From Isoetes taiwanensis (Eukaryota > Streptophyta > Lycopodiopsida > Isoetales > Isoetaceae): 64,000 nt of DNA. The notes under the pieces are model-generated. The model saw nothing but the letters and a program-made list of their open reading frames with translations. It had not been told where the DNA came from and did not search any database. The DNA is taken from NCBI GenBank assembly GCA_021234155.1, contig JAJEKV010000012.1:10260448-10324447 (forward strand). The letters run 5' to 3'. Position numbers and translations under genes: made by a program. Every line of letters begins with the position of its first letter. Within the stretch, counting starts at the first letter, position 1. Positions 1 to 10,980 of the stretch are shown piece after piece.

Positions 1-1250
1 GCAATGCACCGCCTCGTTGAAGCTGCTACTGTTTCTTATTCTATTTGGCGAAAGTTGTAATCAGATTACTTATTTTTCCATATTTTTTTGCACACAAGCA
101 ATTTTCCCGTTATGTTGCTTGATGCTGGAGGTGTATATCACCACAGTACCAAGGTTTTTATGTGAACTCAATGATCTCTTATAATAGTATAAAATATTTG
201 ATGGATATTTCTGGCCGACGACTCAAGTCTAGTATGTGGATGGCAATTAAGTTTCTGAAATCTCAAAGTGATGAATTTAGTATCCTGTTATGTTCAGTAT
301 GCAAGTTTCTACATCCTAACGTCATGTGCATGAACTTACCACCTATTGTTCTTAACTGTTGTGCTGATCATTATATCCCAAGCTTTTGGAGGCCGACTAA
401 ATTCCCACTCATATTTTGGTATTGGCGTCTTGATGTATGGGTATGCCTCTCTTGCAAGGGAAGGGTGAATGGGAATGTGGTCTGCTTATAGGACCATGCT
501 TATTCAGGACCTCTTGCGCTCCCAACCTTATCCAACCTTTTAAGATTGGATAATATACGTATTTAGCGAAGGCTTCAGATGTGTCTATATTGGGACAACC
601 TCATACCTTATAGTCGAGAGAAGCAACAACTTTCAAGGGTATCATTATGATGCCTCAGTAATGCCCTGGGTAGATGGTGGTCTTGGATTATGGGCTTCTC
701 CATAATAGTGGGTCTGCTGTCACATTGTCATCTCTATAATGAAAAAATTGCTCAATCATATGGGATAAATGTCATCTTATCCAATCAACCTTGCACAATG
801 CTCTTTCCATCATCAAACACATTAGCCAATTTTTGTGATGGACCTTTTTTGGATGGTATTAATGACCATCATGTTCTTGTACCTTCACTCGAATTTCCCT
901 TGCAACACTGGAACTTCGGGACCCTTTGGAGGTCTCCTTGCTTGGACTACTATCTTACCACCTTCGAGACGATGTGTTGTACACACATCTCGAGACCTAG
1001 TCTGGACGGCCATGAGAAATGGGAAAATGCCCTCTACTTGTTTGTGAGGTATTGGGTGTCCTGGTCTTTCCAAAAAGATACAGTTTAGGTGTACAATCGA
1101 AGGACCCTACCAGGCCTTTGCTTCCTGTGACAAAAAGTTCCTTTTTTTATTAATGGGTGTGCATGTGACTATATTATTGTCATGTACTTATCGGAAAATT
1201 GTCAGGTGTCAACTTTTTAGTCAGACATCTATGAGGTGAGTCTATATATC
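1..1250. other. No supported gene; possible LINE ORF1 remnant at 690-1088
   Basis: The first 1.25 kb has only short, unconvincing reading frames. The plus-strand frame at 690-1088 (132 codons) has spacing like the DUF4283 region that precedes the endonuclease ORF in plant L1 elements, for example VPSLEFPLQHWNFGTLW. It lies directly upstream of the L1 endonuclease at 1259, where ORF1 would be expected. The match is weak, there is no visible zinc knuckle, and I treat it only as a possible decayed ORF1. Confidence 0.25.
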
Positions 1251-2253
1251 AACGATCAATGATTATTGTCTCTTGGAATTTGCGCAGTATTAAGGGTGTC
1301 CTCAAAAGGGGCAGGGTCCTAGCCGCAATTAGATCTATGAAAATTGATATCATATTACTACAGGAGCACAGACTCCCAGATTTTGAAGCCAGGTCCATTG
1401 GGAGTTGGGTGGGAGGGGATTACTCATCGTTTAGCTGTGCTTCCTGGGGAACTAAAGGCGGCACATGTATTCTATGGAAAGGCCTGCAACATAAGTTTCA
1501 GTTTGCTGGGAGGGATGGCAGATAGAAAACTATGATATTTGAAACAAAGGGCTGTCAGTGGAAGCTCCTCAATGTATATGCATCTAATATTCCTGAGAGC
1601 AGTGACGTGGAAGGAGATAGAAAGATGGGTAATTCAAAATGGTGGGGGGTTTGAGAATTGGATTCTTGGTGGTGATCTGAACATGACAGATGTCTGGGAT
1701 CAAAAGATAGATTTTGCACATAAATCTGCGAGAAAATGAAGAAGTTGTATGGAATTCCCTCCTAAACAACATCGGTCTCTCAGTTGTACCTCCCCATAAT
1801 GCTACCTTTTCTTGGTCAAACAAGCAAAAGGGGCAAGATAGGGTATATTGCCTACTTGAAGATTCTATATGGCCAATAAATCCGCGTGTTTTATGGATAA
1901 ATGTTATGTGGAAGGCGAGCTCGCTTTCTCTCACTCGGATCATGTACCACAGAAGCTTGTTCTTGAAGAATGTTCCATTCAAATTCAATACATCATGGTT
2001 AGGAAAAGAGACATTTTGCAAACCATTTAGGGCTTTCTTAGCCTCACTTCCCAATCTTGAGGGCCTTCCTAGTATAAAAGTTTGCATAGAAAAAATTAAG
2101 CTTATGAAGCGATGGATAAAGGAGTGGGGTAAGAAGAGATTTATGGAATTTAGACGAGAAAGGGAAACTGTTTACAACCTTCTAAGGGAGGTCAAACAGG
2201 AACTACTAGATCACGCTTATGACTTGGGAAAACAATCCAGAGAAGAGGAACTG

Positions 2254-2411
2254 TGTAACGTTCCTAACCGACATGCCCTTAACCAACTGGGCAAAACCGT
2301 CTAGACGTTTATGAGTAGTCGCTTCTACTCATTTATGCCGGTGTCTCGGGAACGCCCCACAGGCACATTCAAGGTTCGAATACTCGAGCGGTCTACCATG
2401 GGCCCGTTACA
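2254..2411 (-). repeat. TRIM LTR (3' LTR in element orientation)
   Basis: This 158-bp terminal repeat starts TGTAACG and ends CCCGTTACA. It differs from its partner at two positions, G for A near 2260 and G for A near 2300. Confidence 0.92.
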
Positions 2412-2535
2412 GTCTCTCCCACTAGAACTATGCTCGTCCTCGAGCATCCAAGGCTATACCATGTCACAATAATTACTAAGTCTTTGCAAATTACCCATGC
2501 ATATAGGCACCCATGGAGACTCGAACTCGAGACCT

Positions 2536-2547
2536 GCTCTGATACCA
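2536..2547 (-). other. Primer binding site of the TRIM
   Basis: Read on the minus strand this is TGGTATCAGAGC, complementary to the 3' end of plant initiator tRNA-Met. It sits two bases inside the 5' LTR and sets the element's orientation. Confidence 0.88.
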
Positions 2548-2549
2548 AC

Positions 2550-2707
2550 TGTAACATTCCTAACCGACATGCCCTTAACCAACTGGGCAAAACCATCTAG
2601 ACGTTTATGAGTAGTCGCTTCTACTCATTTATGCCGGTGTCTCGGGAACGCCCCACAGGCACATTCAAGGTTCGAATACTCGAGCGGTCTACCATGGGCC
2701 CGTTACA
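2550..2707 (-). repeat. TRIM LTR (5' LTR in element orientation)
   Basis: This is the second 158-bp terminal repeat, adjacent (2-nt gap) to the primer binding site. It is bounded on the right by the AACTG target duplication at 2708-2712. Confidence 0.92.
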
Positions 2708-3802
2708 AACTGGAAGGGAAAGCCAAGGCAATTGAGGAGGAGGAAGCTAGGGGAGTGGCTGTACGCTCCAAAACAAAGTGGTATATGGAGCTTGACTCTG
2801 AGAACTCCAAATGCTTTTTTAGAATGGCATGGGCAAGACTAGCAGAAAATAATATCTCAATAATATCTCACAGATTTAGACACATGGTATGCATATGCGC
2901 TTCATTTTTTAAAGGCACTGATAAACTGCAGATACCAGAATGCACATCCGCACACTTTTGTGTAGATGCTAGTGATGTTGAGGAAGGAATTCGATTGTTA
3001 GCATGTGGCAAAGCTTGCGATATTACAGGCTTGAGAGCAGAACACCTGAAGGCAGGGGGGCCAATTTTGACAGAAGTAATAGCATTACTTTTTAACCAAG
3101 TAATTTAGGAAGGGTTCCCAACCGAGTGGAGCATGAGCATTATCCAGCCCATTTATAAGAAAGGAGACGTAGAGGACCCCGGAAACTATCGCACAATCAT
3201 GATAAGTCCAATTCTAGCTAAACTATTTGGTAAAGTTTTTGATCTTAAGCTGACAAAATGGGCAAATGAAAATGGCATTAGAGCAAAGGGGCAAGCAGGT
3301 TTCCGGGCCGGGTATGGAACTCTTGATCATTTGATCACACTTCGCACGATAGTGGAGGAAGCTAAGTCCAGGAACAAAGCTTTGATTTGCTGCTTTATTG
3401 ATTTTGCAAAGGCCTTCGATACAGTTCTGCGACAAAAATTAATAGACAGATTAACACAGTTGGGGGTGCCCGAAGAATGGATCATTGCAGTGGGAAGACT
3501 CTACCAAAATGTGCAAGGAAAAGTGGTCACTCCAATGGGTATGACAGGGGCAATACCTAGTGATGTAGGGGTGAAGCAAGGCTGCCCAATGTCACCTACT
3601 CTATTTGGTCTATATGTGGATCAGCTTGAAAGCTTTCTCCAAGCAAAAGGTTGCAAATTCCCATGGATACATGAGGAGCTAGTGGTGCTATTGCTTTTTG
3701 CTGATGATCTGCTGCTCTCAGCATATTCTCAGGAGGATATGCAAGGACAGTTGGATGCGCTTGCCGATTTTTGCAACAGGTTTGACCTTACTGTAAATTT
3801 GA

Positions 3803-3825
3803 ATAGATAGATAGATAGATAGATA
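3803..3825 (-). repeat. (GATA)n tail of the nested LINE
   Basis: About five and a half GATA units form the 3' tail of the minus-strand type B LINE. Confidence 0.9.
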
Positions 3826-4064
3826 CATTATTGTCCCTTGTGCCCTGAGGCCCGTAGACTTGTGTAGCATGGGCGAGCTCCCTGGTGGGCACTACTAGCA
3901 CATCATGCTGGTTTACATTGTAGCCTTTTCTGAAGGCTTCACTTTTCTCTATTAATACCGGCATCCCGCTTTGAGTCGGCTTCAAGGCCGTGCACGGATG
4001 CTTCGTTATCAATCAGCTTTGAGCTGAGCATTTCTGGGCATGTATGGCTCGCCTCTCAGGCGGT

Positions 4065-5868
4065 TCATAACAGAAGCCCTTTTTCTTTATGTACTTCCTG
4101 GTGTTTTGCTGTCATTTCCCGTATTGCGTCTGTCAGTTCCCTCATTGTTTCCGTCCTTGCCATCATGATGTGTACGGGTTGGCCCCATCTTATGTTTCTG
4201 TACTTTTCCCTAATGCCTTCATATATTGGGCATTCATTTAGCATATGATTTTCATCTTCCACTTCCCCTCTGTCACAGACTCTGCATAGTCGGTCATCTT
4301 TCTCAATTCTCCGCCATCTGTCCTTTTCAATTCTTAGGTCGTGGCTTCCCATTCTAAATCTTGCCAGGATATCCCTTCTGGCTTTTCCTAGTAGATTATC
4401 CTGATATATTTGCTGTCCTATCTGCTGTTCTGGGTTAAATACAGTCAGAAGCCAAATTGTCTTGGGTCCTGTGTGTTTCTGCAGCCAAGCTTGCGTAGCT
4501 TTGTTTGTCCATTCATCGTTCCATTCCCCTTCACTTATCAGATTACTCAGATTCATCCCCATTTCTCTTGTCCACATTGCTACATCCCTAAACCATCCGT
4601 TGCCCTCGGTTATGTGGGTTTTCGCTGATTCGCTGATCGCAATATTCGCTAACTTATTCGGTTTCCCTCCTGCATTGTTTCTTATGAGATATCTGATGGT
4701 CTTTTCCCACGCCCTTATCTCCATTGGTTTCTGCCCTGTCTCATACACTATGGTTGTTTGCGGTGTGTTCGTTCTCAGTTTGAATTCCTGTCTGTGCCAT
4801 TGCCTGAAAATTCCCTCCTGTTTCTCCCATTTCCTTTCTGTTAGCCCCGGTCCCCATGCTTCTACCCCATATAGCTGCAACATATAGCATTTGATCTCCC
4901 AATTTATTATTCTGCTTTTGTTGCAGAAATTTTTCATGTTGTAATAACTCCCAATGACTGTTTGGAATCTTGTATCTGCCCCTTTAGCCCATTTCCCTTT
5001 GCCATGTGTGTCGTATCCCAGATATCTGTATTCTGTTGATTCTTCTAACCCTGTTCCCAGATATTTGAACGGTTTATGTCTAGTATTATGGCCGAAGAAG
5101 ACGATTTTGGTCTTTGCTAGGTTAACTGTCAACCCTGTCTGTTCACAGAAGTCTTCCAGCAGTCTCAGTAACTTGTGCATTCCCTTGTTCTTTGTGGCCG
5201 TCATGCTTAGGTCATCTGCATATAACATGATAGGTACTTTGGTGCCCCCGAGTGTGGGAGCGTCTCTGTCCCCTTGCTGTTCTGTTATGAAATCTTGCAG
5301 TGCATCTATGTATATCCCGAACAGCGTGGGGGATAGTGGGCATCCCTGCTTGACTCCTGTGTCGCAATCTATTGCTTTCCCTTCTTCTTCCATTTTTGCA
5401 TATACATTATAATACAGTCTTGCTATTGCCCCTACCATATCCTTTGGTGCTTGCATATCTATAAGCCTTTGTATTAGTTTTTCCCTTGGCACTGTATCAA
5501 AAGCTTTCCTAAAGTCTACAAAGCAGCATATTACTTTCTTTCCCTGGTTTCTGTTCTGTTCTACCAGTATCCTGAGGGTCACTAGGTGATCCGTGGTTGA
5601 GTGTTTTGGCCTGAACCCTGCCTGCCCCTGTGCTCTCCGATTCCCTACCTCTGCCCATTGCTTCAGCTTATTGTCTAATATTTTTTCAAACCATTTTGCA
5701 AAAATAGAACTCACCATTATGGTTCTATAATTTCCAGGTTCCTGTCTACTCCCTCCCTTGTGTAGGGGTATCACCCTGTTATACGCCCATCTGGATGGAA
5801 GTCCTGTGTGTATGATGCCATTGAATATATCTGTCACCTGTTTTCCTAATGCTGTGTCTGCACATTTT
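4065..5868 (-). CDS. Type B LINE reverse transcriptase, 5'-truncated but open
   Basis: This is the C-terminal part of a LINE polyprotein that reverse-transcribes its RNA at a nicked target. It is open for about 600 codons and reads in from the truncated 5' end (ADTALGKQVTDIFNG) without a native start; the apparent start at 5837 is a GTG. Motifs in order are GNYRTIMVSSIFAKWFEK, CCFVDFRKAFDTVPR (motif A), GVKQGCPLSPTLFGIY (motif B), IMLYADDLSM (motif C with catalytic YADD) and YRYLGYDTHGKG (thumb). A C-terminal zinc-like cluster follows: C-x2-C-x9-H-x4-C in CRVCDRGEVEDENHMLNECP. The endonuclease and N-terminal parts are missing, so it cannot be autonomous. Confidence 0.88.
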
Positions 5869-6917
5869 AAGCTTGTATGCTTTGGTAAAATTGAGGCTAA
5901 TGTTATATATCAAAGAGAAAGAGTAGAACAGGTTAATTTTTACAAATACCTTGGGCATGAAGTGCATGCAGGCAGGAGAAGATGGACCCAAGGAATTGAC
6001 AGTAGGATTTCAGCTGCATTGAAAGCATTCTATGCGATGCTTAATCAGGGCAGGCAACCAAATGTGCGGTCTTGGCCAATATGGAAGCGCTTATTTGACA
6101 CATTAGTCATGCCAGTTGCTTTGTATGCTTGTGAACTATGGGGGCCGTCCTTGCCAAAAGGGAAGTGGAATGCGTTGGAGCAAATACAAAAAAACATTAC
6201 TACATATGGTTTTTAAAGTGAAAAGATCAGTGCCGTATGAGATTCTGTTAATGGAAAGTGGATCATACCCATTGGAGACCCAAGCAGCTTGGCAAACTGT
6301 CCGATACTTGAATAAAAGAGTAGAGGGAACATCTTTGGCATGTGTGGCAATCCAGGCCTCCACGGCCTTGGGAGGGAGGGGAAAAGCAAGCTGGCATAAG
6401 GATGTAACACGATGGTTGAACCGATTACATCTTACAATGGCTGATTTTGGGGAAGATTTTAAACAAAAAGCATTTGAGCGGTACATTGGGTTATGTGATA
6501 AGAAAAAGGTCAGATACTATTTGGAAGACTTTAATCCAGAAGCAAAACATGGCATTCAGTTATATCTTAGTCATAAGAACATGTACCCGGGAATGGTACA
6601 AGCAATAGCTCGAATACGCATGGGTTCACATCATCTTATGATTGAAACAGGGAGATGGTCAGGGCTTCCTAGGGAAGAAAGGACATGTAGATGCAAGCAG
6701 GATATTGAAACAGAATCACATGTAATATTTCATTGCCCTCGGTTCCATTCACTTAGAGAAAAGTACTCCCAAGTGGATTGGGACCATGAGAACTTGGCAA
6801 CTCTTTTTCAAAAATACTCTACAATATGCCAAGTGGCAAAATTCATTAGAGAGCTCCTTGAGAACATTGACAATAGTGAAAAAGATACTCTTATCAGTAG
6901 AGAGTAGACGTAAAAAT

Positions 6918-7258
6918 GGAGACAAGGTTTCTGTGATCAGCCTGAAGAATTCCTTCACCTACGAAACTGCCCTCATGGCCTTATCTCATAGAAGGATGTT
7001 TGGGCTGAAATATGACAAGGAATTTGACCGTGTTGGTCAATACCAGGACAATGTGCAATTTTTCTGCTGTCATTGGTCCGGATTAGGCATGGAGGAGCAG
7101 GATGCATGAGCATAGTTTGTCTTGGCTGGCTTGTCACCTTTTAGGTGGACGGTTTTTTTCTTTGCCGTAACAAAATACTTCCAATGCTATATGGCATGTA
7201 CCTTTTTCTTATTACAAATGAAAATAAAAAATCTAGCATTCAAAAAAAAAAAAAAAAA
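6918..7258 (+). pseudogene. L1-type LINE 3' end with poly(A)
   Basis: This short block reads KVSVISLKNSFTYETALMAL and then SHRR...FDRVG and FFCCHW. It is closely parallel to the C-terminal end of the big L1 at 16340-16450 (LKNLFNMEVALMALSHHR...LDRVG...YFRCQW). It is followed by a short 3' UTR and 18 A residues. It is a 5'-truncated relative of the L1 family, not the tail of the type B LINE that precedes it. Confidence 0.75.
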
Positions 7259-7756
7259 GCCCCTTTTAAGCCTGATTTACATCAGACCATTAAGACTCCT
7301 AAGTCCATTTGGACATAAAAGCCTTTTAAATGCAGTCCCAAACTAGATACAGGTGATTATCCAATTCGGGCCTTGATTTGAGGTATTAAGTAAAAAATAA
7401 TGCAAGATATGATCAGAAGACTAAAGATAGAAAAAACACGACGTTAATTAGAATAAGATAACAATAAGCAAGCATTTTAAGTTTGAAGGCTCATTAAGAC
7501 AACAAATTACTTTAATGTTTGCACCTTAAAACATGGAAAATGACAAAGGACATAGAATACCATCATCGTTTGAACAAGATGGCTGCTAGAAATTAGATTG
7601 AAGTAAGAGGTAAAGACACAAAAATAGTGAAGTCATATTTCCAAAGCAAAGATGTTCAAATCCAAGTGAAAAAAATAGTGTTTTCTTTGGAAACCACAGT
7701 CTGTAAGTCTTGTTCGAGCAAAAATCCTTTAAGCCCAAGCTACTATGATAAAAACT

Positions 7757-8008
7757 TCACATGGAGGAACAAGTTTGGTTACCCGCCGGTGGAACCAAAT
7801 GCAAGTTAGCCAAGAACTGGGTAAATGCAAAAGCCACTAACAGGTAAGCTATAAACTTGTTCGGCTTAACGCCCTTCACCACAAATATAATATCAGAAAA
7901 GCTAAGATTAGCAACAGCAGTTATGAGTGTATAAGATAAGCTGAAAATGCAACTTAAGTGCAAGAGATCTATACTACTAACAAACAAGCATAAACGATCA
8001 CGAGACAT
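7757..8008 (-). pseudogene. Hydrophobic reading frame, unit A
   Basis: The minus-strand frame contains two hydrophobic stretches, around SLSYTLITAVANLSFSDIIF and KFIAYLLVAFAFTQFLANL. They are joined by VVKGVKPNK, and a possible donor follows. The same frame is kept in unit B (11395-11757). No family was recognised; it could be a membrane-protein exon or chance. Confidence 0.25.
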
Positions 8009-9184
8009 ACCGCCATAGAGTGCAAAGTTGAAAATCGATTACATTGTGACATTCAGTAGTCATGAATAGTTACTATCATAATGTAATATGAATTTAAACC
8101 TAACAAGATAGGTCATCCAATCGATTTAAGGGAAAAATACTTAGATAAACATTAACTGTATGTAAAAGCCCATAAAACCAGACTATAGACCAGACTATAT
8201 CTTTAATAAATTATAAGGTGTGAACTACATTACTACATATAGTAGAAATATAGCATAATATCCCAAGTTTATCATAGATTATGGACTGTTATGGACCATA
8301 GACATCATGTAAGAAAAAAAAGAATGGACCGAGGTAGACTAATAAGAAAAGACAGAAGTTCTACAAAGATTCTAGAGTATATGCATGCACCAATTTGAAG
8401 CCTACCATGAAAAAAAAGCGGGGGACATCATTAAATGCATGTCAAGCGAGCTACAACATTAAAACACATAAGGGAACAATATCTATAGGGCAACTATCGG
8501 TCAAAGCCCGGAAAGGAAAGGATAAGGTTAAGGCTGCCATTAAAGCAATGACGTAACTTATTTACGTGATTTTTTGTGCCCCGTGTCCTTGAATAGAGCA
8601 TGCAACAAGACAATAAGAAGCTGCGCGGACATATAGCAAAGATGGCACAAACATAGAATCCAATTCGCTAGATTTGGGAAAAACATTAGTCTCTTATGTA
8701 AAACTAGAATCTAAATCGACAAATACAAAGCTAAGATCTTTGAAGGGAATATTATGTAAATATTGTGCCACTCGTGCCATGCATCAAAACTACATTAGGA
8801 CCTGATAGCAAGCTTTTGGGAACATGTAGGCCAGTTAATGCATCCACTGAACATAGCTATTGGAAAATGGACTACGAGCCAATAATGGAAAATACGCAAA
8901 CTGTTATGGTGGAAGCTGAATTTAGATCTACAAAACAATCAATATCCAGCACAGATAATATGGCTAAGAAATAGACATGGCTAAGAAATCGAAATGTGTA
9001 ACGTGAATAATATAGCAACCATCCTGCTATGAGTTAGAATCAGTTGTAATACTATAGAAAATGTACACAGAGGTAAAAGGCATAGGCAAACTACCAGTAA
9101 AAAAGAAAATGGAGGTAGTAAAGGCAGGCATTAGATCTAAAGGCCAAGTTATATTTAGCAAATAAATTAGAGCTAGAAGTAGAA

Positions 9185-9384
9185 AATAATTAAAGACTAG
9201 AAACCTGATTGATATTGTTGCCATCATTCTTGTTGACAGGGGTGCTTGCTGGAGTTGCTGGAACATCCATGCTCTGATTTACTAGCAGAATGGAAGGGCA
9301 TAATTTCATAGGGAATTTGGAACTTGAATAATGCGGCGTGAAGCTGCCTTCGGACTTGGTAAATCCACCTTTGCGTCTACCCAT
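9185..9384 (-). pseudogene. Possible first exon, unknown protein (unit A)
   Basis: The minus-strand frame starts MGRRKGGFTKSEGSF, includes DVPATPASTPVNKNDGNN, and reaches a plausible splice donor (CAG followed by GTTTCT near 9205). I do not recognise the family. In unit B the equivalent frame is broken by a stop after MKLCPSILR, so the copy there is not coding. It may be a captured gene fragment, antisense to the LINE, or chance. Confidence 0.25.
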
Positions 9385-10099
9385 AAACCGGGTAATCTTA
9401 AGCTTCAGCCCACCGGATCATATACGCTATTGGAAGAAGAATAGACATATCGCGAGCTGCAATTTGTGCAAAGATATCCTAAATAACCAGACCTGGATGT
9501 GGATTTGTAACAGAAAAAGGTCTTGCCGGATTAGGTCTACGTTTTTGCCATCGTGAAGGATTAGGGATAGGAAAATTTACCAACCCTAAAGTTATGGAAA
9601 TAAGGTAAAAAGTTAAGATTATACATAAAACCTAGGAAAAAATTCATCTCATGTATTCCCTTGGCCCGATCATTCCAATTAGAGTGGATCCGAACACTTC
9701 CAAGTTAAATCTATGGTTTATATTAGAAAATAAGGGACAATTCATATGTATAAAGTGTATATCATGCTCATAATCTTACGAAACAATAGACAGACTTGCA
9801 ATTAGATCCATGTCTACTGGATGTTTAAAAATATTGTAGAAGTGAAAAACCAATGCAATTTGTTTGGTGCACCCAAACATCTAACCCTCAATTTTTGGTC
9901 TAGGTAAGAGGCTTGCAGTTAAAGCAAGTGGATATTTAGTCCAGTTAATGCATTTGCAAATGCAAAACTATACTTGCACAAAGCATATGAGTAGTAGACC
10001 AAACAATAGGCCAAAGGACATCGTATAGCAAATCTGCAGTGTAGTTCATGATTTGACAACTAAGAAGATGATATCCAAAATACTACATAAAAAACCCTT

Positions 10100-10973
10100 C
10101 CACCAACCCGCGAGGTTAGGTGGCCCCTTTTAGATAGGAATTTATCTAAGTTCCAATCTGATTTAACAGGAGAGTAGGGCCCTGTTGTAACACAGGGCCC
10201 TACCCAAATCCCGTATAAAAACTACTCTTAGAAAAAACGAAACTTACATGTTTATCTTGAGTGAACTCCTCATGTTTTCGATGTCATATTGTAATCCGAG
10301 GAACCGATTGTCATTTAGTGTCGGGAAACACAATACCCACAATACCATTTTTCGGGAACTTCGTTGTTGCAAAGTGCTAGGAGATGGCCATAGAGATGTT
10401 GCATCAAGATTCAACAACATCTTGATGATGACCATTTTTGAGAAATCTAGGGTATAATAGTGTAAAAGTTTTTTTTCAAGATACACAACCAGCCATGGAA
10501 AAACTCTTTCCATAAAAAACCCATGGTTGGTGGAACGTGGAACGATGTTAACATTTTGAGTTCGATGTACAATCATATTGATGCAAATAGAACTTACAAA
10601 TTTAGATTGAAAGATACAAAATTCGTTGTACACAATAAATCCTTGTACCTCCTTGCACTTGATGGATATTACATTCTGACTTATGCGACAACATTGGAAC
10701 TAAAAACATGCATTTGTCATACTTGAGCGAGAATAAGTTCCTTAATCCGGTTGGAGTTGGAATCCATATCATCATTTTGCGTTTTTATGTGTCAGATTCT
10801 GTGTACAATACTAAACAGTGGTTAGAATATAACATAAAGTGGTTAGAATGTAACATAACGTAGAATGGTAGAACAGAATATCTGACCTCATTTCATAGTT
10901 AATTTATATCATAGTAGAGAGCACCTGACCTCAAAGCAAGGTTCTAGGTTAAACCTAGAAACTGAAGTAACAT
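10100..10973 (+). mobile_element. 874-bp insert between units A and B; weak transposase-like frame
   Basis: The 12-bp sequence TAAAAAACCCTT lies at 10088-10099 and 10974-10985, directly flanking this block. It therefore inserted at the A-run junction between the two units. A plus-strand frame at 10523-10726 reads GGTWNDVNILSS...FRLKDTKFVVHNKSLYLLAL and DGYYILTYATT. Its spacing recalls PIF/Harbinger transposase (NDINVL ... YYLADGIYP). No terminal inverted repeats were seen, and 12 bp is long for Harbinger. The family call is weak; the insertion itself is well supported. Confidence 0.5.
10174..10203. repeat. Perfect 12-bp-stem hairpin
   Basis: GTAGGGCCCTGT (10174-10185) is followed by a six-base loop and its exact reverse complement (10192-10203). 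It lies inside the 874-bp insert. No role is evident. Confidence 0.85.
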
Positions 10974-10980
10974 TAAAAAA

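Larger units (their letters stand above)
2254..2707 (-). mobile_element. TRIM (terminal-repeat retrotransposon in miniature), 454 bp
   Basis: Two direct 158-bp repeats (2254-2411 and 2550-2707) start TGTAAC and end GTTACA, so they have TG..CA termini. They enclose only 138 bp with no coding capacity. The element is flanked by the 5-bp duplication AACTG (2249-2253 and 2708-2712). On the minus strand the sequence next to the first LTR is a tRNA-iMet-type primer binding site (TGGTATCAGAGC), and a purine-rich stretch near 2412-2428 precedes the other LTR. The two LTRs differ at only two positions that I can see, so the insertion is recent. It needs the enzymes of an autonomous LTR element to move. 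No 5S rRNA sequence is visible, so it is not an obvious Cassandra element. Confidence 0.92.
1259..2875 (+). pseudogene. L1-type LINE endonuclease half (decayed)
   Basis: This is the N-terminal half of a LINE ORF2, an apurinic-like endonuclease that nicks target DNA. The start at 1259 reads MIIVSWNLRSIKG, the usual opening of plant L1 endonucleases, followed by IDIILLQEHRL with the catalytic Glu. After frameshifts near 1525-1540 and 1714 come the GGDLNMT box (near 1670) and FSWSNKQKGQDRV (near 1806). A linker with FRMAWARLAENN precedes the RT. The linker is cut at 2254 by a TRIM and resumes at 2713 in the same reading sense. It ends at 2875, where a type B LINE is inserted. At least three frame breaks show that it cannot make a functional protein. 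Confidence 0.8.
3803..5870 (-). mobile_element. Type B LINE, minus-strand nested copy, 5' truncated
   Basis: This copy lies within the RT of the plus-strand type B LINE. Its right limit (5' end) is where the host reading frame resumes at about 5871. Its left limit (3' end) is a (GATA)n tract at 3803-3825, the microsatellite tail. The ORF (4065-5837 and upstream to about 5868) is open throughout, so it is the younger copy. No confident target duplication was found. Confidence 0.82.
2876..6907 (+). pseudogene. Type B LINE reverse transcriptase, split and decayed
   Basis: RT motifs are clear on both sides of a nested insertion: GNYRTIMISPILAKLFGK, FIDFAKAFDTV (motif A, near 3405), GVKQGCPMSPTLFGLY (motif B, near 3570) and LLFADDLLLS (motif C, near 3700). 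The frame is lost at 3803, where a minus-strand LINE is inserted. It resumes near 5871 with KLVCFGKIEAN and the C-terminal region. This ends with a cysteine-histidine cluster (CRC..., SHVIFHCPRF, near 6690-6745) and a stop at 6907. There is an in-frame stop at 3106 and a frame change near 6190-6220. The C-terminal cluster is the same type as in the nested copy (CRVCDRGEVEDENHML), so both belong to one family. Confidence 0.82.
7259..10087 (+). repeat. 2.8-kb unit A (direct repeat, copy 1)
   Basis: This unit starts CCCCTTTTAAGCC and ends CCAAAATACTAC. It is nearly identical over its full length to unit B at 10981-13812. The original tandem period would be about 2835 bp once the 874-bp insert is removed. 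Its function is unknown. On the minus strand it has short exon-like stretches, described separately. Confidence 0.88.

Noticed and set aside
162-491. 109-codon frame on the plus strand
   Set aside because: No family resemblance, no codon bias that I can see, and it lies in front of a LINE. It is not strong enough to list as a gene.
2536-2547. tRNA gene
   Set aside because: The tRNA-Met-like stretch is the primer binding site of a TRIM; no cloverleaf can be completed around it.
2254-2707. Cassandra-type element with 5S rRNA in the LTR
   Set aside because: The LTR shows no recognisable 5S rRNA sequence or its internal promoter in order. A lone GGTTCGAA box is not enough.
8765-8974. 69-codon plus-strand frame kept in both units (8765 and 12500)
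   Set aside because: The units are nearly identical overall, so conservation of a short frame carries no weight, and no family is recognisable.
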